From the NCBI GenBank assembly GCA_001662425.1, contig BDDC01000637.1, positions 13,652 through 50,725 of the forward strand: 37,074 nucleotides of DNA. The letters are read 5' to 3'. The notes below the pieces were generated by a model. The model had not been told where the DNA came from. It saw only the letters and a program-made list of their open reading frames with translations, and searched no databases. Shown here piece by piece: positions 13,001-21,805 of this stretch. The position numbers and the translations under genes were made by a program. The DNA is from Chlamydomonas sphaeroides (taxonomy: Eukaryota; Chlorophyta; Chlorophyceae; Chlamydomonadales; Chlamydomonadaceae). Within the stretch, counting starts at the first letter, position 1, and each line of letters begins with the position of its first letter.

Positions 13001-16000
13001 GGTTTGGAGCAAGCGTGCTCGGCACGGGTGGCTGCCGGGGTTGTACGGAAAGGTGCCCGTATGCGTGACGTTGCGCCTGGGCCTCGCAGCGCTGCGGAGT
13101 TCGGGCACGATGATGAAAGGTCCGCTGCGTGTTATCGCAGGCGCAGCAGCGAGAACTGTCGACTCAGCAGGCCGAAGTGTCGGCGCAGAAGCGAGAGCTG
13201 GTGGCGCAGCAGCAGCAGCAAGGGGCCGCGGCGGAGGCCTCTGCGGCGGTTGACTCCCTCCGGCGTCAGCTTGAGGCGGACAACCTCAAACTCGAGACCG
13301 CCCGAGCCAAGTGAGCCCATAACCATGGGACTGCCTCCCACGTGCGGAAGACCCACATTCCAGGCCACGACTTCCCCGCGGCCCCCGCCCCGCCCACTGG
13401 AGGACCCATCTCTGTCTTGTGACCAAGGCCATGCCCACTCGAGCGACGCCCTGCCCCGCGCAGGCTGGAGGCCCAGCAGGCGGCGCTGGAGGCGGAGCGC
13501 GTGGCGATGGCCCGCGAGCGCTCGCGGCTGGCGGCTGAGGAGGGCCGACTGCAGGCGCAGGAGCAGGAGCTAGTCCGGCGCGAGGCCGCCGCGCGCGAGG
13601 CGGAGGCCGTCAAGACAACGACCGACGTCGCGGCGGCGTCGCTCCAGCGGCGGGAAACATCGCTGCAGGCCCGCGAGGCAGAGTGAGTCTTGCCAGCTTG
13701 CAGTTCCGCCCCTTTGCGGCCCCTAGCGGCTGCCCGGTACCTGCCATGTTCCCCCATGCATGTGATCCCGCTCTTACAACGGCCTCATCTTACCTGCGCC
13801 CCTGCGCTGCGCATCCAAGGCTGACGGCGGCGCGCGAGTCGCTTAAGCAGCGCGAGGCGGAGCTGGCCGCCCAGCACGCGGCCGCGCAGGCGCTCGTGGC
13901 TGACAAGCAGCGGCAGCTGGAGGCGGCCATGGCGCAGAGCGAGGCGCTCGAGTCGCAGCAGGCCGGCATCAAGGTGGGGCACCTCGTGCTGCTTGCCGTC
14001 CCCTTCACCTAAGCTGTGCGGGGTTTGGCTGGGCCAGAACCCAAAGCCTCCAGCTCTCGCTGATGTGTGCGTCGCCGTGATGCCCCCTTTCCCTCTCCGC
14101 TCCCGCCAGTCGCTGCGGCAGGAGGTGGCGTCCAGGCTCGACCGCGGCATGGCTGAGCTGGCGGCGCAGGAGGCGGCGCTCAGTGAGCGGCAGGCGGAGC
14201 TGGAGCAGCAACAGGCGGCGCTGCGGGCGGCGCAGGAGGCGATAGCGGCCGTCGAGGACGAGGTGGCCAGCAGGTGAGGCCCCCCGGGGTCGTGTCGTGG
14301 GAATGGTATAGTGGTAGGGCTGCGGCCGGCATGGGCTCAGGGGCAGCCCCCGTATCTGAGTCGATAGAGTCAAAGAACTGTACCAAGCCGAATCACCGAT
14401 GTACCGAATGGATCATTGTGAGATACGAGGGCTGCGCTGAGGCTCGACGCAGAAGCCAGCTGATGAGGTTGTGCGCCACGCCGGTGCCGTCCTGCAGGAG
14501 CGCGGGCGTGGGCCGGGCGGAGGCGGTGCTGGTGGAGGAGCGCGCGGCGTTGGAGGGCAACGCGCGGCGGCTGCGGGAGGAGGAGGACAGGCTGGCTGCG
14601 CTGCGGGAGGAGCTGCAGCGGCAGCGGGAGGAGCTGCAGCGGCGGCAGCAGGAGCTGCAGGTGGGTAGCCAAGAGCTGGACCGCTGTCTGGACTATGTCG
14701 CGAACCTTCTAGGGCTCCGGTTGGGATAGGAAACCCGCCTGCCGTAGCAGCCCCGTGGCTGCATGGGCCCGCCCGTGTTGATGGGATGCTGGCGCCGGCC
14801 GCAGGAGATGCAGCGGCGCGCCGCCGAGGCGCAGGCGGCCGTGCGCGCTGCCGCCGCCGAGGTGACGGAGCGCGAGGCGGCGGTGACGGCCCGCGAGGAC
14901 GAGCTCGAGGCCCGCGTGGAGCGGCTGCAAGAGCACGGCGACGACCTGCGGGTGAGGGGCCGGAGGTCCGGCATGGGGCTACCCTAGCTAGCTGCTGGCC
15001 GTCTGGGAATCGTGGCAGGAGACGGAGGAGCCTGAGCGGCTGCGTGGGTCCGCCCGCAGGAGCAAGCGCAGCTGGCGCGCACGGCTGAGGCGCGCGCGCA
15101 GCAGGCGCTGGAGGAGGCCCAGCAGGCGGCCGGCATCATATCCATCCGGTGAGCTGGCCTAGGGGCTGCATGACGCCGGTACCAGCAGCTGCTTGCATGG
15201 CTGTCTTAAGGCTGTACCTGCGCACCGCTGACTGAGCCCTTGCCTCGCGCACGCCGTGTGTAAAAATGCCTCAGGGCCCGCGCCACCAGCCCCGTGCGCT
15301 TCGCCGCCAGCGCCAGCACGGCCAGGCTGCCCATGCCGCCCCTCGGAATGGAGCCGCAGCGCTCCTCCCTACAGCACCCAGGTGCGCGGGCTCTCGGTGC
15401 CGCATCAAGGAGGCCATCACGTAAACACATGCTCCACGCCACCTGCCCGTCCCCACAGACCCGAGCACGCGAGCTTACCGCAGCGCCGCCGAGGCAGTGG
15501 CCGACTTGCCAGCCGCTCGCGCCGGCGACGTCAGCCGCAGCGCCTACCTGACCGATGGGCTGTACGGCCGGCCCGCCGCCAGCTCCGGCGGCGGCGCGAC
15601 CTCCATGGACGCACCCATACGCTGGCCGTCACGGGCTGCCACCGGCGCTGGCTCCGGGGCCGCGGGCCCACGGCCGGTCGGCGCCTTCGAGCTGCGCGGC
15701 GAGGGCCGCACCGATGGCCTGGGTCTGGCCGGGGCCAGCGGCCCTGATGGCTTCTTGTCCCGGCTGCGGCCGGCGCCGGCCCGTGCGGCACCGGTGGTGC
15801 CGGGGCTGGAGATGGACACCTCGATGTCGTCGCTGCGGGGGCCGCTGCCGTCCGACACGCCCCGCCTGACGGCCCTTGACAGCGAGCCCTCGGTCCTGCA
15901 GCAGCAGCAGCAGCAGGCGCAGCAGCAGCCCGCCTGGGCCCGGCGCAGCGGAGGGGGCGGGGGCGAGCGGCTGCGGGACAGCATGGCGGCGCAGTCGGAT

Positions 16001-17598
16001 GCGCCGCTGCTGGGGTCGGTGCTGCCCGAGGCGCAGCGCGCCAGGTGCGCGCATCCGAACGCAGGCTGGGGTTTGCCCCTGTTCGGAAACTGCCTCTGCT
16101 GGGGTCGACGTAGGGCTGCGTTGTACGGTGCCCCTGCACAGCCTACGAGTCACTGGTGGCCTAGCCGCTCTGACGCTTGGTTGCCTTGCGGCCGCAGGCT
16201 GGATCGCGGCGCTGGCGCAGCAGTGCCGCAGGGCGGGGGCCCAGCGCGCGCCGGCAGCCGCTTCGCTGCTGTGGAGCCGCCCCCGCCGCCCATGTTTGCT
16301 TCCGAGGCGTCCTTCGCGTCCACCACCGCCTCCTCCATGCAAGCCCCGCCGCCAGGCCGGCCACAGCAGCTGCCATCGCAGCAGCCGGTGCCCGGCGGCA
16401 CTGCCCGCGGCGCCGCAGCCGGCGCGCCCGAGGCCGACGCGCAAGGGGGCTTGTCGCGGCAGCGGCGCACGCTTCAGGCCCTGCTGTCATCCATGCTCAA
16501 CTCAGCAGCCCGAGGCCAGGAGCGGCTGCAGGTGCGTCCGGCCGAGCGCCTGCTTCCATCCCCCGCGTCATGAGCCGAGCTGTCGCCGCACAGCAAGGCA
16601 GGGCCTCGGTGTCAGGGCCATCTGAGACCGTATCTTGCTGTCACGCCCCTGCTGGCGCCGTCTTGTGCCCACCCCTGCTCCGCCGCTCCCTCCCGTTCCT
16701 CCTCATCCTTCGCAGCGCCTGTACCGCATCACGGAGCCCATGGCCGCGGACCTGGGCCGCGAGGAGCGGCCGCTGCTGGAGCGCTGCCGCACCGCCCTGG
16801 ACGTGCTGGCGGCGGAGCTGGGAGCGCTGCAGGTGGGGCCCGGCCCTCGCGCGGGGCGGAGCTGTCCGTGCATGGCCAGCGCCTGGGGTGCAATAAGTCT
16901 GGGTGTGGCTTGGGAGCTCATACGGGGCCGTGCCTTGAGCGGGGCGGTGCTGCCTGGGAAGGGCTTCTTCCACGCCAGCCATGTTGAACCCGCCTGGGGT
17001 CGCGAGCTAGGGCAGTACGGCGTTCTACGCCCTGAGACAGCCGTCCTGCAACAGCTGTGCCCCGTGGTACCTGTGCTGCGCCCGCAGGCGGCGGTGCAGA
17101 CGACGGGGCAGGCCGTGGCCGACGCAGGTGAGTTGGTGCTGGGGCTGGACTCGCTTGGATGTCCAGTATGCCCCCGGGCCCGCTTGTCGACAGACACGGC
17201 ATGCCCGCGTCGGCCAAGCTGTGCGTATCCGGCGCCCTCGTGTTTAAGGCACGGGCCCGGAGCTGGCGGAGGCGCGGCGGCTGGTGGAGAGCCAGCAGCG
17301 GTCGCTGGCCGAGTGGGAGGCGGGCGTGGCGCGGCAGATGCAGACCATCACGGACCTGCAGGTGGGGCGGGTGGGGCGCCGGCTTGAATGCTCGAGTCCC
17401 CAGGTGCCACCAGCGGTATCGGTATCTTGCGCTCACCACGTCCTGCACTGCACTCAATCGCGTTTCCCCGTGTGCACGCGGCCCCGCCAGGACCCCGCCA
17501 AGCGCGGCTCGCTGCTGGGGGCTCTGCGGCGGAGCAACGAAGGCGCCGACCTGGTGGCTGCGGGGGTCATCTCGGAGAATAGCCTGCGCATGGACTGA
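1098..17598 (+). CDS. Giant coiled-coil protein, about 2,923 aa, 54 exons
   Basis: Splicing 54 exons gives one 8,772-nt frame from ATG 1098 to TGA 17596-17598. Exons: 1098-1459, 1570-1636, 1748-1951, 2112-2276, 2475-2642, 2809-2952, 3094-3177, 3366-3500, 3663-3860, 3952-4043, 4188-4320, 4462-4548, 4635-4685, 4829-4915, 5068-5133, 5293-5418, 5572-5673, 5785-6069, 6215-6361, 6498-6809, 6978-7115, 7264-7305, 7439-7882, 8026-8145, 8251-8412, 8555-8740, 8860-8952, 9096-9170, 9273-9401, 9494-9592, 9793-9888, 10034-10118, 10295-10467, 10630-10722, 10874-10954, 11148-11754, 11898-11995, 12156-12311, 12478-12648, 12774-12971, 13141-13310, 13464-13682, 13820-13973, 14110-14273, 14498-14660, 14805-14951, 15060-15148, 15275-15381, 15459-16044, 16198-16531, 16716-16832, 17088-17127, 17249-17361, 17491-17598. 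Residues 1-143 are Pro/Ser-rich; about 144-2455 form an Ala/Glu/Gln/Arg coiled-coil rod with a His/Pro-rich hinge near 885-955; the C-terminal 470 are disordered, then helical. No enzyme motif or membrane segment. Length and rod suggest a centrosomal, basal-body or cytoskeletal scaffold, but I do not recognise a family. Least certain borders: ends of exons 8, 14 and 19, and the start of exon 38 (12153 or 12156). Confidence 0.8.
4321..4461 (+). other. GC-AG intron 11 of the coiled-coil gene
   Basis: Exon 11 ends AAG ATG CAG and is followed by GCGAGC. No GT occurs between 4321 and the in-frame TAG in the intron, so a GT donor at this end is impossible. Taking CAG|GCGAGC to the acceptor gcag before GCC ACC ATG keeps phase 0 and the coiled-coil pattern. 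The only earlier GTGAGG (about 4202) would delete obvious coding sequence. Confidence 0.72.
6498..6660 (+). other. His/Pro-rich hinge in the coiled-coil rod
   Basis: The first half of exon 20 encodes DELPPVLQNPMP, then HAHGHGQHHPHPSTS, a break in the otherwise continuous helix. Together with the EVAPVEEAPVEVEG end of exon 19 it makes a flexible joint of about 70 residues that splits the rod at roughly one third of its length. Alternating His could bind metal, but that is only a suggestion. Confidence 0.6.
11376..11600 (+). repeat. Three 75-bp tandem repeats in exon 36
   Basis: Units start at 11376, 11451 and 11526, each 75 bp (25 codons). The first two read (Q/R)QRL(R/Q)EDLA.A.RA.TEA; the third has diverged (RQQLQEAAASAHRAV). 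Twenty-five residues is not a whole number of heptads, so the repeat implies a shift in the coiled-coil register. Confidence 0.75.
15275..17598 (+). other. Disordered and helical C-terminal region of the coiled-coil protein
   Basis: Exons 48-54 encode the post-rod part, about 470 residues. It is rich in Ala, Gly, Pro and Ser and includes a run of seven Gln (15898-15918) in QQQQQQQAQQQ. After it comes a more regular helical stretch, LQALLSSMLNSAARGQERLQ, then RLYRITEPMAADLG, LLERCRTALDVLAAEL and RRLVESQQRSLAEWEAGVAR. The protein ends ISENSLRMD. This last 160-residue portion is the best query for finding orthologues because it is least repetitive. Confidence 0.65.
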
Positions 17599-17846
17599 TG
17601 GGGGCCGACAAGAAGCATGTGACGTGTGAGGCACATGGCCCGAGCAGGCCCAAGGTTCACGGCATTGTGCGTTAGTTCAGCGTCTGACTCGATGGCTGCT
17701 TGGTCTTACGTGTGAACTGGGTACTTGCGCTGATGCTGCCCCATGGGGTCATGGTACGGTACTGTACGGCAGTGTGTCGGCAAACCCGACATGTGTTGCA
17801 ACGCGGCTATCGGCATACTCACTGCTGTAAGCAACGAACAGTCGCG
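17599..17846. other. Short spacer between the coiled-coil gene and TAM41
   Basis: Only 248 bp must hold the 3' UTR of the upstream gene and the promoter and 5' UTR of TAM41. The only TGTAA (17826-17830) is 17 bp before the TAM41 ATG chosen here. The TAM41 frame stays open upstream to 17700, with in-frame ATGs at 17700 and 17751. Confidence 0.5.
17826..17830 (+). terminator. Candidate TGTAA poly(A) signal of the coiled-coil gene
   Basis: The only TGTAA between the coiled-coil stop (17598) and the TAM41 start. Cleavage 10-15 bp downstream would fall just before the TAM41 ATG, so the two transcripts would overlap or be joined. Weak alone. Confidence 0.3.
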
Positions 17847-20800
17847 ATGGCGTCGCAACCCGCGCTACGCGGTCCGGGCTTCACAAAGCTGCAAGCCATA
17901 CTGCAGAACTTTCCGCCTGTCGCTCATGCGTTTGCGTACGGTAGTGGTGCTCACTATCAGCCGGGCCTATATGACGCGGCCGAGCCGCTTCACTCGCCAT
18001 CGGGTGTCGCATCATCCGTCGACGCGGAACCGCTCGGTCCGTCCTCTCGCGCATCGTCCGGCGCCAACGCCAGCACAAGCAGTAGTGCTTCACCGTCGGC
18101 TCATGTCGCGGCTCGTGCGACATCGGGCTCGGGTTCCGCTTCGCGCAAGGGCCCTGTCATTGACTTCATCTTTGCGGTGCATGACGCCCACCAGTGGCAC
18201 GACCAGGCAAGGGTCCGGGCGCGTGCGGTGGGGTGGGTTCTGGGGCGGGGGTGCGGCACGGTGGAACCGCATAATGCCGGGTGGGGGCTGGGGTTTACGA
18301 CACTCGCCCTGTGCCCTCCTCTTTCGCCCGCAGAACCTGAAGCGCAACCCCCAGCACTACTCCTGGGTCGGCAGCCTCGGTTCAAACGCGGTGAGCCAGC
18401 TGTCGCTGGCTGCCAACGGAGTCATGCTGCCTTGACCCGTGATTACCCACAGCCGCCGCCCCCGGAGCCGGGCCGACGCCCACATCCGTACCTGACGCCG
18501 CATGGACCCCACCCCTGATCTCTTTGCCGTGATCCAGATCTGCGGCATCGCCGAAGCAATTGGTGTGGGCGTGCACTTCAACACGCTCGTGCCCCTGGAC
18601 GCCCAGGTAGGGCTACTACCACTGGGGGCCGTGGCAGGGCTGGCGGCGCGGGTGCTGCCTCTTGCACGCATTTGCACCGTTGCATGGGTGCGTTGCATAC
18701 ACAGCCGCGCCCGGCACCAAACCCCACTCGGCGCTCCTCATCCTGCCCTGCTAACTCGCCCCCGCACCGCACCCCCTGCCCTGGTACGGCAACCGGCAGA
18801 CGACAATCAAGTACGGCGTCATCGAGGCGGCCGCCCTGGAGCGCGACTGCCACCTGTGGGAGCACCTCTACATCGCGGGCCGGCTGCACAAGCCCGTGAC
18901 GCACCTCACTACGCCCATGCAGCAGGTGGGGCCGGGGGCGGGGCCGCAGCCTCCGCACCAGGCCCGGGCTAGCGTATGCGCGTGTGGCGCACAACGGCCG
19001 CCCTCCGACTCTGAAAGCATGTTTTCGCATCCCCACTGTGCACCTGTGGCTGGTGCGGGCCCTTGCCTGGCGCCCGCCTGCCCCAACTGCCTGCCCCCAC
19101 CTCCCGCCAGGCGATGGCCGACGCGGAGCTGGCCAACCGCCACCACGCACTGGCCACCGCCCTGGCGCTGCTGCCGCCCACCTTCACGGAGCAGGCGAGC
19201 TGCGCGGCGGCGGGGTCCAGGGCGCCGCGCGTTAGGGGCCGCCGCCGCCTTGCATTGGTCATCCATGCCCGCGGGGTCATCAACGCCCCTGCGCCGCTGT
19301 CCCCAACGCCGCCGCCGCCGCCGCCCCAACGCAGGACCTGCTCCGCTGCATCGTGGGGCTCAGCTACCGGGGCGACGTGCGGCTGCTGGTGGGCGCCGAA
19401 GACCCGAAGAAGGTCAGCGGCGCGGCTGGGATGTGGGATGTGGGCCGGCAGAACGGAGGACCCGGCACGCAAGCCAAAACCCGAGTGCCTGCACGGCCCC
19501 CTCCCGCCTTTCTACCGCCGAAAACGTGAACGGTGCTTGTCGGGGGCCGGGCGGCCGAGGCCTCGGGCGCGGACGAACAGCGGAAGCACGAGCCCCTGCC
19601 CTGTCGCTGACCCCTGCGCCGCTCTCCGCGCCGCGCCTGCCCGCCAGGTGGAGCGCATCGTGGCGGGCAGCTGGGGCGCCCTGGCCGACATGTACCTGCC
19701 GCTGCTGGGGGTGAGGCGGCGGAGGGGGGGACGTCGGAGGAGTGGCCTCGCAGCGGGCGGGGCAAGGGAGGCATGGAACTTCCCTGCCGCTTGCAGGGAT
19801 GAGGCAGCGGAGCCTGGAGAGGGTACAAATGTAGGAGCGGAGCCTTTGTATCAGGAATTGGGGGTTTGGGGCTGGGAGGGGATGGCAGGAATGGGGGTCG
19901 GCCGTGGCACGGGGGAGTAGAGGCTGGCTTGATGCCCTACCGGAAACGCATTCCCTGCCGGCCGCGGCCCCGCAGGCAACGCGCTACCAGGGCATCGGGC
20001 TAGAGGTGGCGGGCGAGACGGCGGGCGAGGGCCCGGGGCGGCGGCTGTGGCGGCAGGCCCGCGACCCGGCCAGCATGGCCGAGGGAGTGGCGCTGCTGCC
20101 GCCGGGCGTGCTGCATGAGATGGCGGTCAAGTGGGTCGGGGCCGGGGCAGGGGGTCATGGAAGGCGGCGTTGAGGGCAGCCGGAGGCTGCGCAGCAGCTC
20201 TCTTCGGCTGAGCGACGCGGGGGTCATGCCCTGAGCTGCTCCACCCACCCGCCGCGTCCTCTGCCGTCCACGCGCTGAGCAACAGTGCGTCTCCCCGCCT
20301 TTTCTGCGAAATGCCCGTGCGCCCCAGGGCTGCCCCGGGCTTCCGAATACCCACACGGAGCATTTTCCTCAACGACCGGAACCCCCTTGCGCGCCCCGCC
20401 GCCCCTGCCAGGCTGGGCTTCCGTGTCCCCACGCATCACCTGCACCACGGCGAGCCCACGCAGCGGGAGGTGGTGGCGGCGGTGCTGCGCAGCGGGAAGG
20501 CGCCCTCCAAGATGGCGGCCGAGGGGCTGGCGGCGGTGGTGCGGCGCTCCAGCATGTGGGTCGGGGCCGTCTGCTCGGGGTCGGGCCATGTGGGTCGGGG
20601 ACCCTGGGGGCCACGGGCATGCGGGTCGGGGACCCTGGGGGCCACGGGCATGTGGGTCGGGGGCCCTGGGGGCCACGGCCATGTGGGTCGGGGCCCACGG
20701 CTCCCAGAGGCAGGGCGAGATGAGGCGGTGAGCAGGGGTCGGGGCCTGTGTGAGCAGGGGTCAGGGCCTGTGTGAGCAGGGGTCAGGGCCTGTGTGTGGG

Positions 20801-21033
20801 CAACAAGCGCGCCGCTGTCCCGCGTCGTCCCTCCGCCGCCTCTGACCGTGCCACCCTCCGCCTCAATCCTCCCCTGCCCCGCCCGCAGTTACCAGGCCGC
20901 TGCGGGGCTGCTGGCTGCCGGGGGCGGCAAGGCGGTGGCGTACGTGGGAGCGAAGGTGGCCAAGGCCGCGGCGCCGCTGCTGGCGTCTGCCAAGAGCAGG
21001 GCGGCTGCGGCGGTGCCGGGCGGGAAAAAATGA
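17847..21033 (+). CDS. TAM41: TAM41: mitochondrial phosphatidate cytidylyltransferase (CDP-DAG synthase)
   Basis: Ten exons give 426 aa: 17847-18206, 18334-18390, 18538-18606, 18800-18925, 19111-19194, 19335-19412, 19648-19710, 19976-20130, 20412-20555, 20889-21033. TAM41 makes CDP-diacylglycerol from phosphatidic acid and CTP at the matrix side of the mitochondrial inner membrane, the first step towards cardiolipin. Family blocks in order: AFAYGSG (residues 28-34, nucleotidyltransferase loop), VIDFIFAVHDAHQWHDQ (104-120, acidic D106 and D113), NLKRNPQHYSW, GVHFNTLVPLDAQ, TIKYGVIEAAALERD, LYIAGRLHKPV, LLRCIVGLSYRGDVRLLVG and a C-terminal RRSSIYQAAAGLLAAGGGKA, matching the usual SSI.QS..G...AG. 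About 60 Ser/Ala residues are inserted between the first two blocks. The start at 17847 follows normal codon use; ATG 17751 would add 32 Arg-rich residues without acidic ones that could be a mitochondrial presequence. Introns 1 and 5 are GC-AG. Confidence 0.92.
18207..18333 (+). other. GC-AG intron 1 of TAM41
   Basis: Donor CAG|GCAAGG, acceptor cccgcag. The join gives WHDQ-NLKRNPQHYSW, matching the conserved TAM41 block W H . . N L K . N . . H Y S with no insertion or deletion. No GT donor gives this join. Confidence 0.88.
19195..19334 (+). other. GC-AG intron 5 of TAM41
   Basis: Donor CAG|GCGAGC, acceptor acgcag. The join gives TFTEQ-DLLRCIVGLSYRGDVR, which aligns without a gap to the family. 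The nearest phase-compatible GT (CGC|GTTAGG, at about 19231) would insert 12 residues into a conserved region. Confidence 0.8.
20553..20700 (+). repeat. 31-bp minisatellite carrying copies of the TAM41 intron 9 donor
   Basis: Units begin catgtgggtcgggg at 20553, 20587, 20618, 20649 and 20680 (spacing 34, 31, 31, 31). The real 5' splice site of exon 9 is AT|GTGGGT at 20556, the first unit. Later units repeat the donor as GT (20590, 20652, 20683) or GC (20621). Confidence 0.82.
20728..20797 (+). repeat. 22-bp tandem repeat in TAM41 intron 9
   Basis: Three copies beginning gtgagcaggggtc, at 20728, 20750 and 20772, with one g/a difference between copies. It lies 30 bp beyond the 31-bp minisatellite. 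Confidence 0.82.
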
Positions 21034-21448
21034 AGTGCGTAGCGCGGGGGCGCTGGCTGTGGGTCGACGTGGGGGCAGGAGGCCCCTCCTGCGGGCGAGC
21101 GGTGCTGTCTGCCCCACGCACGCAGAGGAGCGAGCCGGGGCAGGTGGTGGCAATGCGGCATGGGGGAGACGTGGTGGCCATTGTCGGGGGCGGTGTCGAG
21201 AGACGGCGCACTGCCCCCACTGGTGTAAGACCAGCTCGTCCCCATCCGCTGTCCGTGCGCAGCGGCAGTGTTCCGCGGTAGAGGTGAGGCCGGCTGGCGT
21301 CCGCCGAGAGGCGAGTATGAGGCCGCAGCGCTGTGGCGCAGCCTGCGAGGCGGCTGGCTCTTAATGATGGGGCGTAAACTAGAACAGGGTCGGGAGCGGC
21401 AATTCGGTTCAGCGAGCGGCATACCGAGCGGGACGGCCTGCCGGCGAA

Positions 21449-21453
21449 TGTAA
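21449..21453 (+). terminator. Poly(A) signal TGTAA of TAM41
   Basis: First TGTAA after the TAM41 stop, about 415 bp downstream, inside a local AT-rich patch (gaatgtaaatctatc). Confidence 0.5.
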
Positions 21454-21701
21454 ATCTATCCGTGCGTTGCAGCACCCACCAGCAGGCACAATGCGCCAAG
21501 CGTGTGGCGGTCGGAGGTGGACCGTGCAAGCCGGAGCACGCCACGCCGCTGCGCACGCCTGACCGTGCCGACCCATGGGACGTCCAGCGCCACGACAGCT
21601 GGCGGGCCTGGCGTCACGCCTGCTGCTGCGAGCACTCGTGTGGCTGCGGAGCGTCGTACGGCCGAGTCGGGGCCAGGACAAGAGCACTGCCAGGCGTATG
21701 C

Positions 21702-21711
21702 NNNNNNNNNN
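21702..21711. other. Assembly gap (10 N)
   Basis: Ten consecutive N. A round number of Ns often marks a scaffold gap of unknown true size. It lies 94 bp before the FAS1 start, so an upstream exon or promoter could be missing. Confidence 0.97.
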
Positions 21712-21805
21712 GAGAACCTGCTTTGCACTCTTCAGCTCTCCACAGCATCACTCGCAACATCTGAAGCCCTTCATCTCTTCTTACAAACCCGACTTCCCAG
21801 CCGCC

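Larger units (their letters stand above)
21034..21805. other. TAM41 3' UTR, assembly gap and FAS1 upstream region
   Basis: No coding sequence is supported. The TAM41 3' UTR probably runs to just after TGTAA at 21449-21453. The stretch 21465-21701 has open frames in several phases but no family signal. Just before ATG 21806 the sequence is C/T/A-rich, as volvocalean 5' UTRs often are. The gap at 21702-21711 may hide unsequenced DNA of unknown length. Confidence 0.5.

Noticed and set aside
1098..17598. Exon lengths of the coiled-coil gene as whole heptads (multiples of 21 nt)
   Set aside because: Only about six exons (for example 168, 84, 126, 147, 42, 147 nt) are multiples of 21, no more than the one in seven expected by chance.
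1098..17598. Assignment to FBF1, rootletin or another named centrosomal protein
   Set aside because: Similarity seen was only the general Ala/Glu/Gln composition of coiled coils; no conserved non-repetitive block matched.
20224..20698. Minus-strand open frames over the TAM41 intron 9 repeat
   Set aside because: They translate the 31-bp minisatellite into PRGPDPHG-like repeats; open only because the repeat lacks stops.
21462..21701. A gene between TAM41 and the FAS1 gene
   Set aside because: Overlapping open frames in all phases, cut by the assembly gap, with no domain and no splice pattern.
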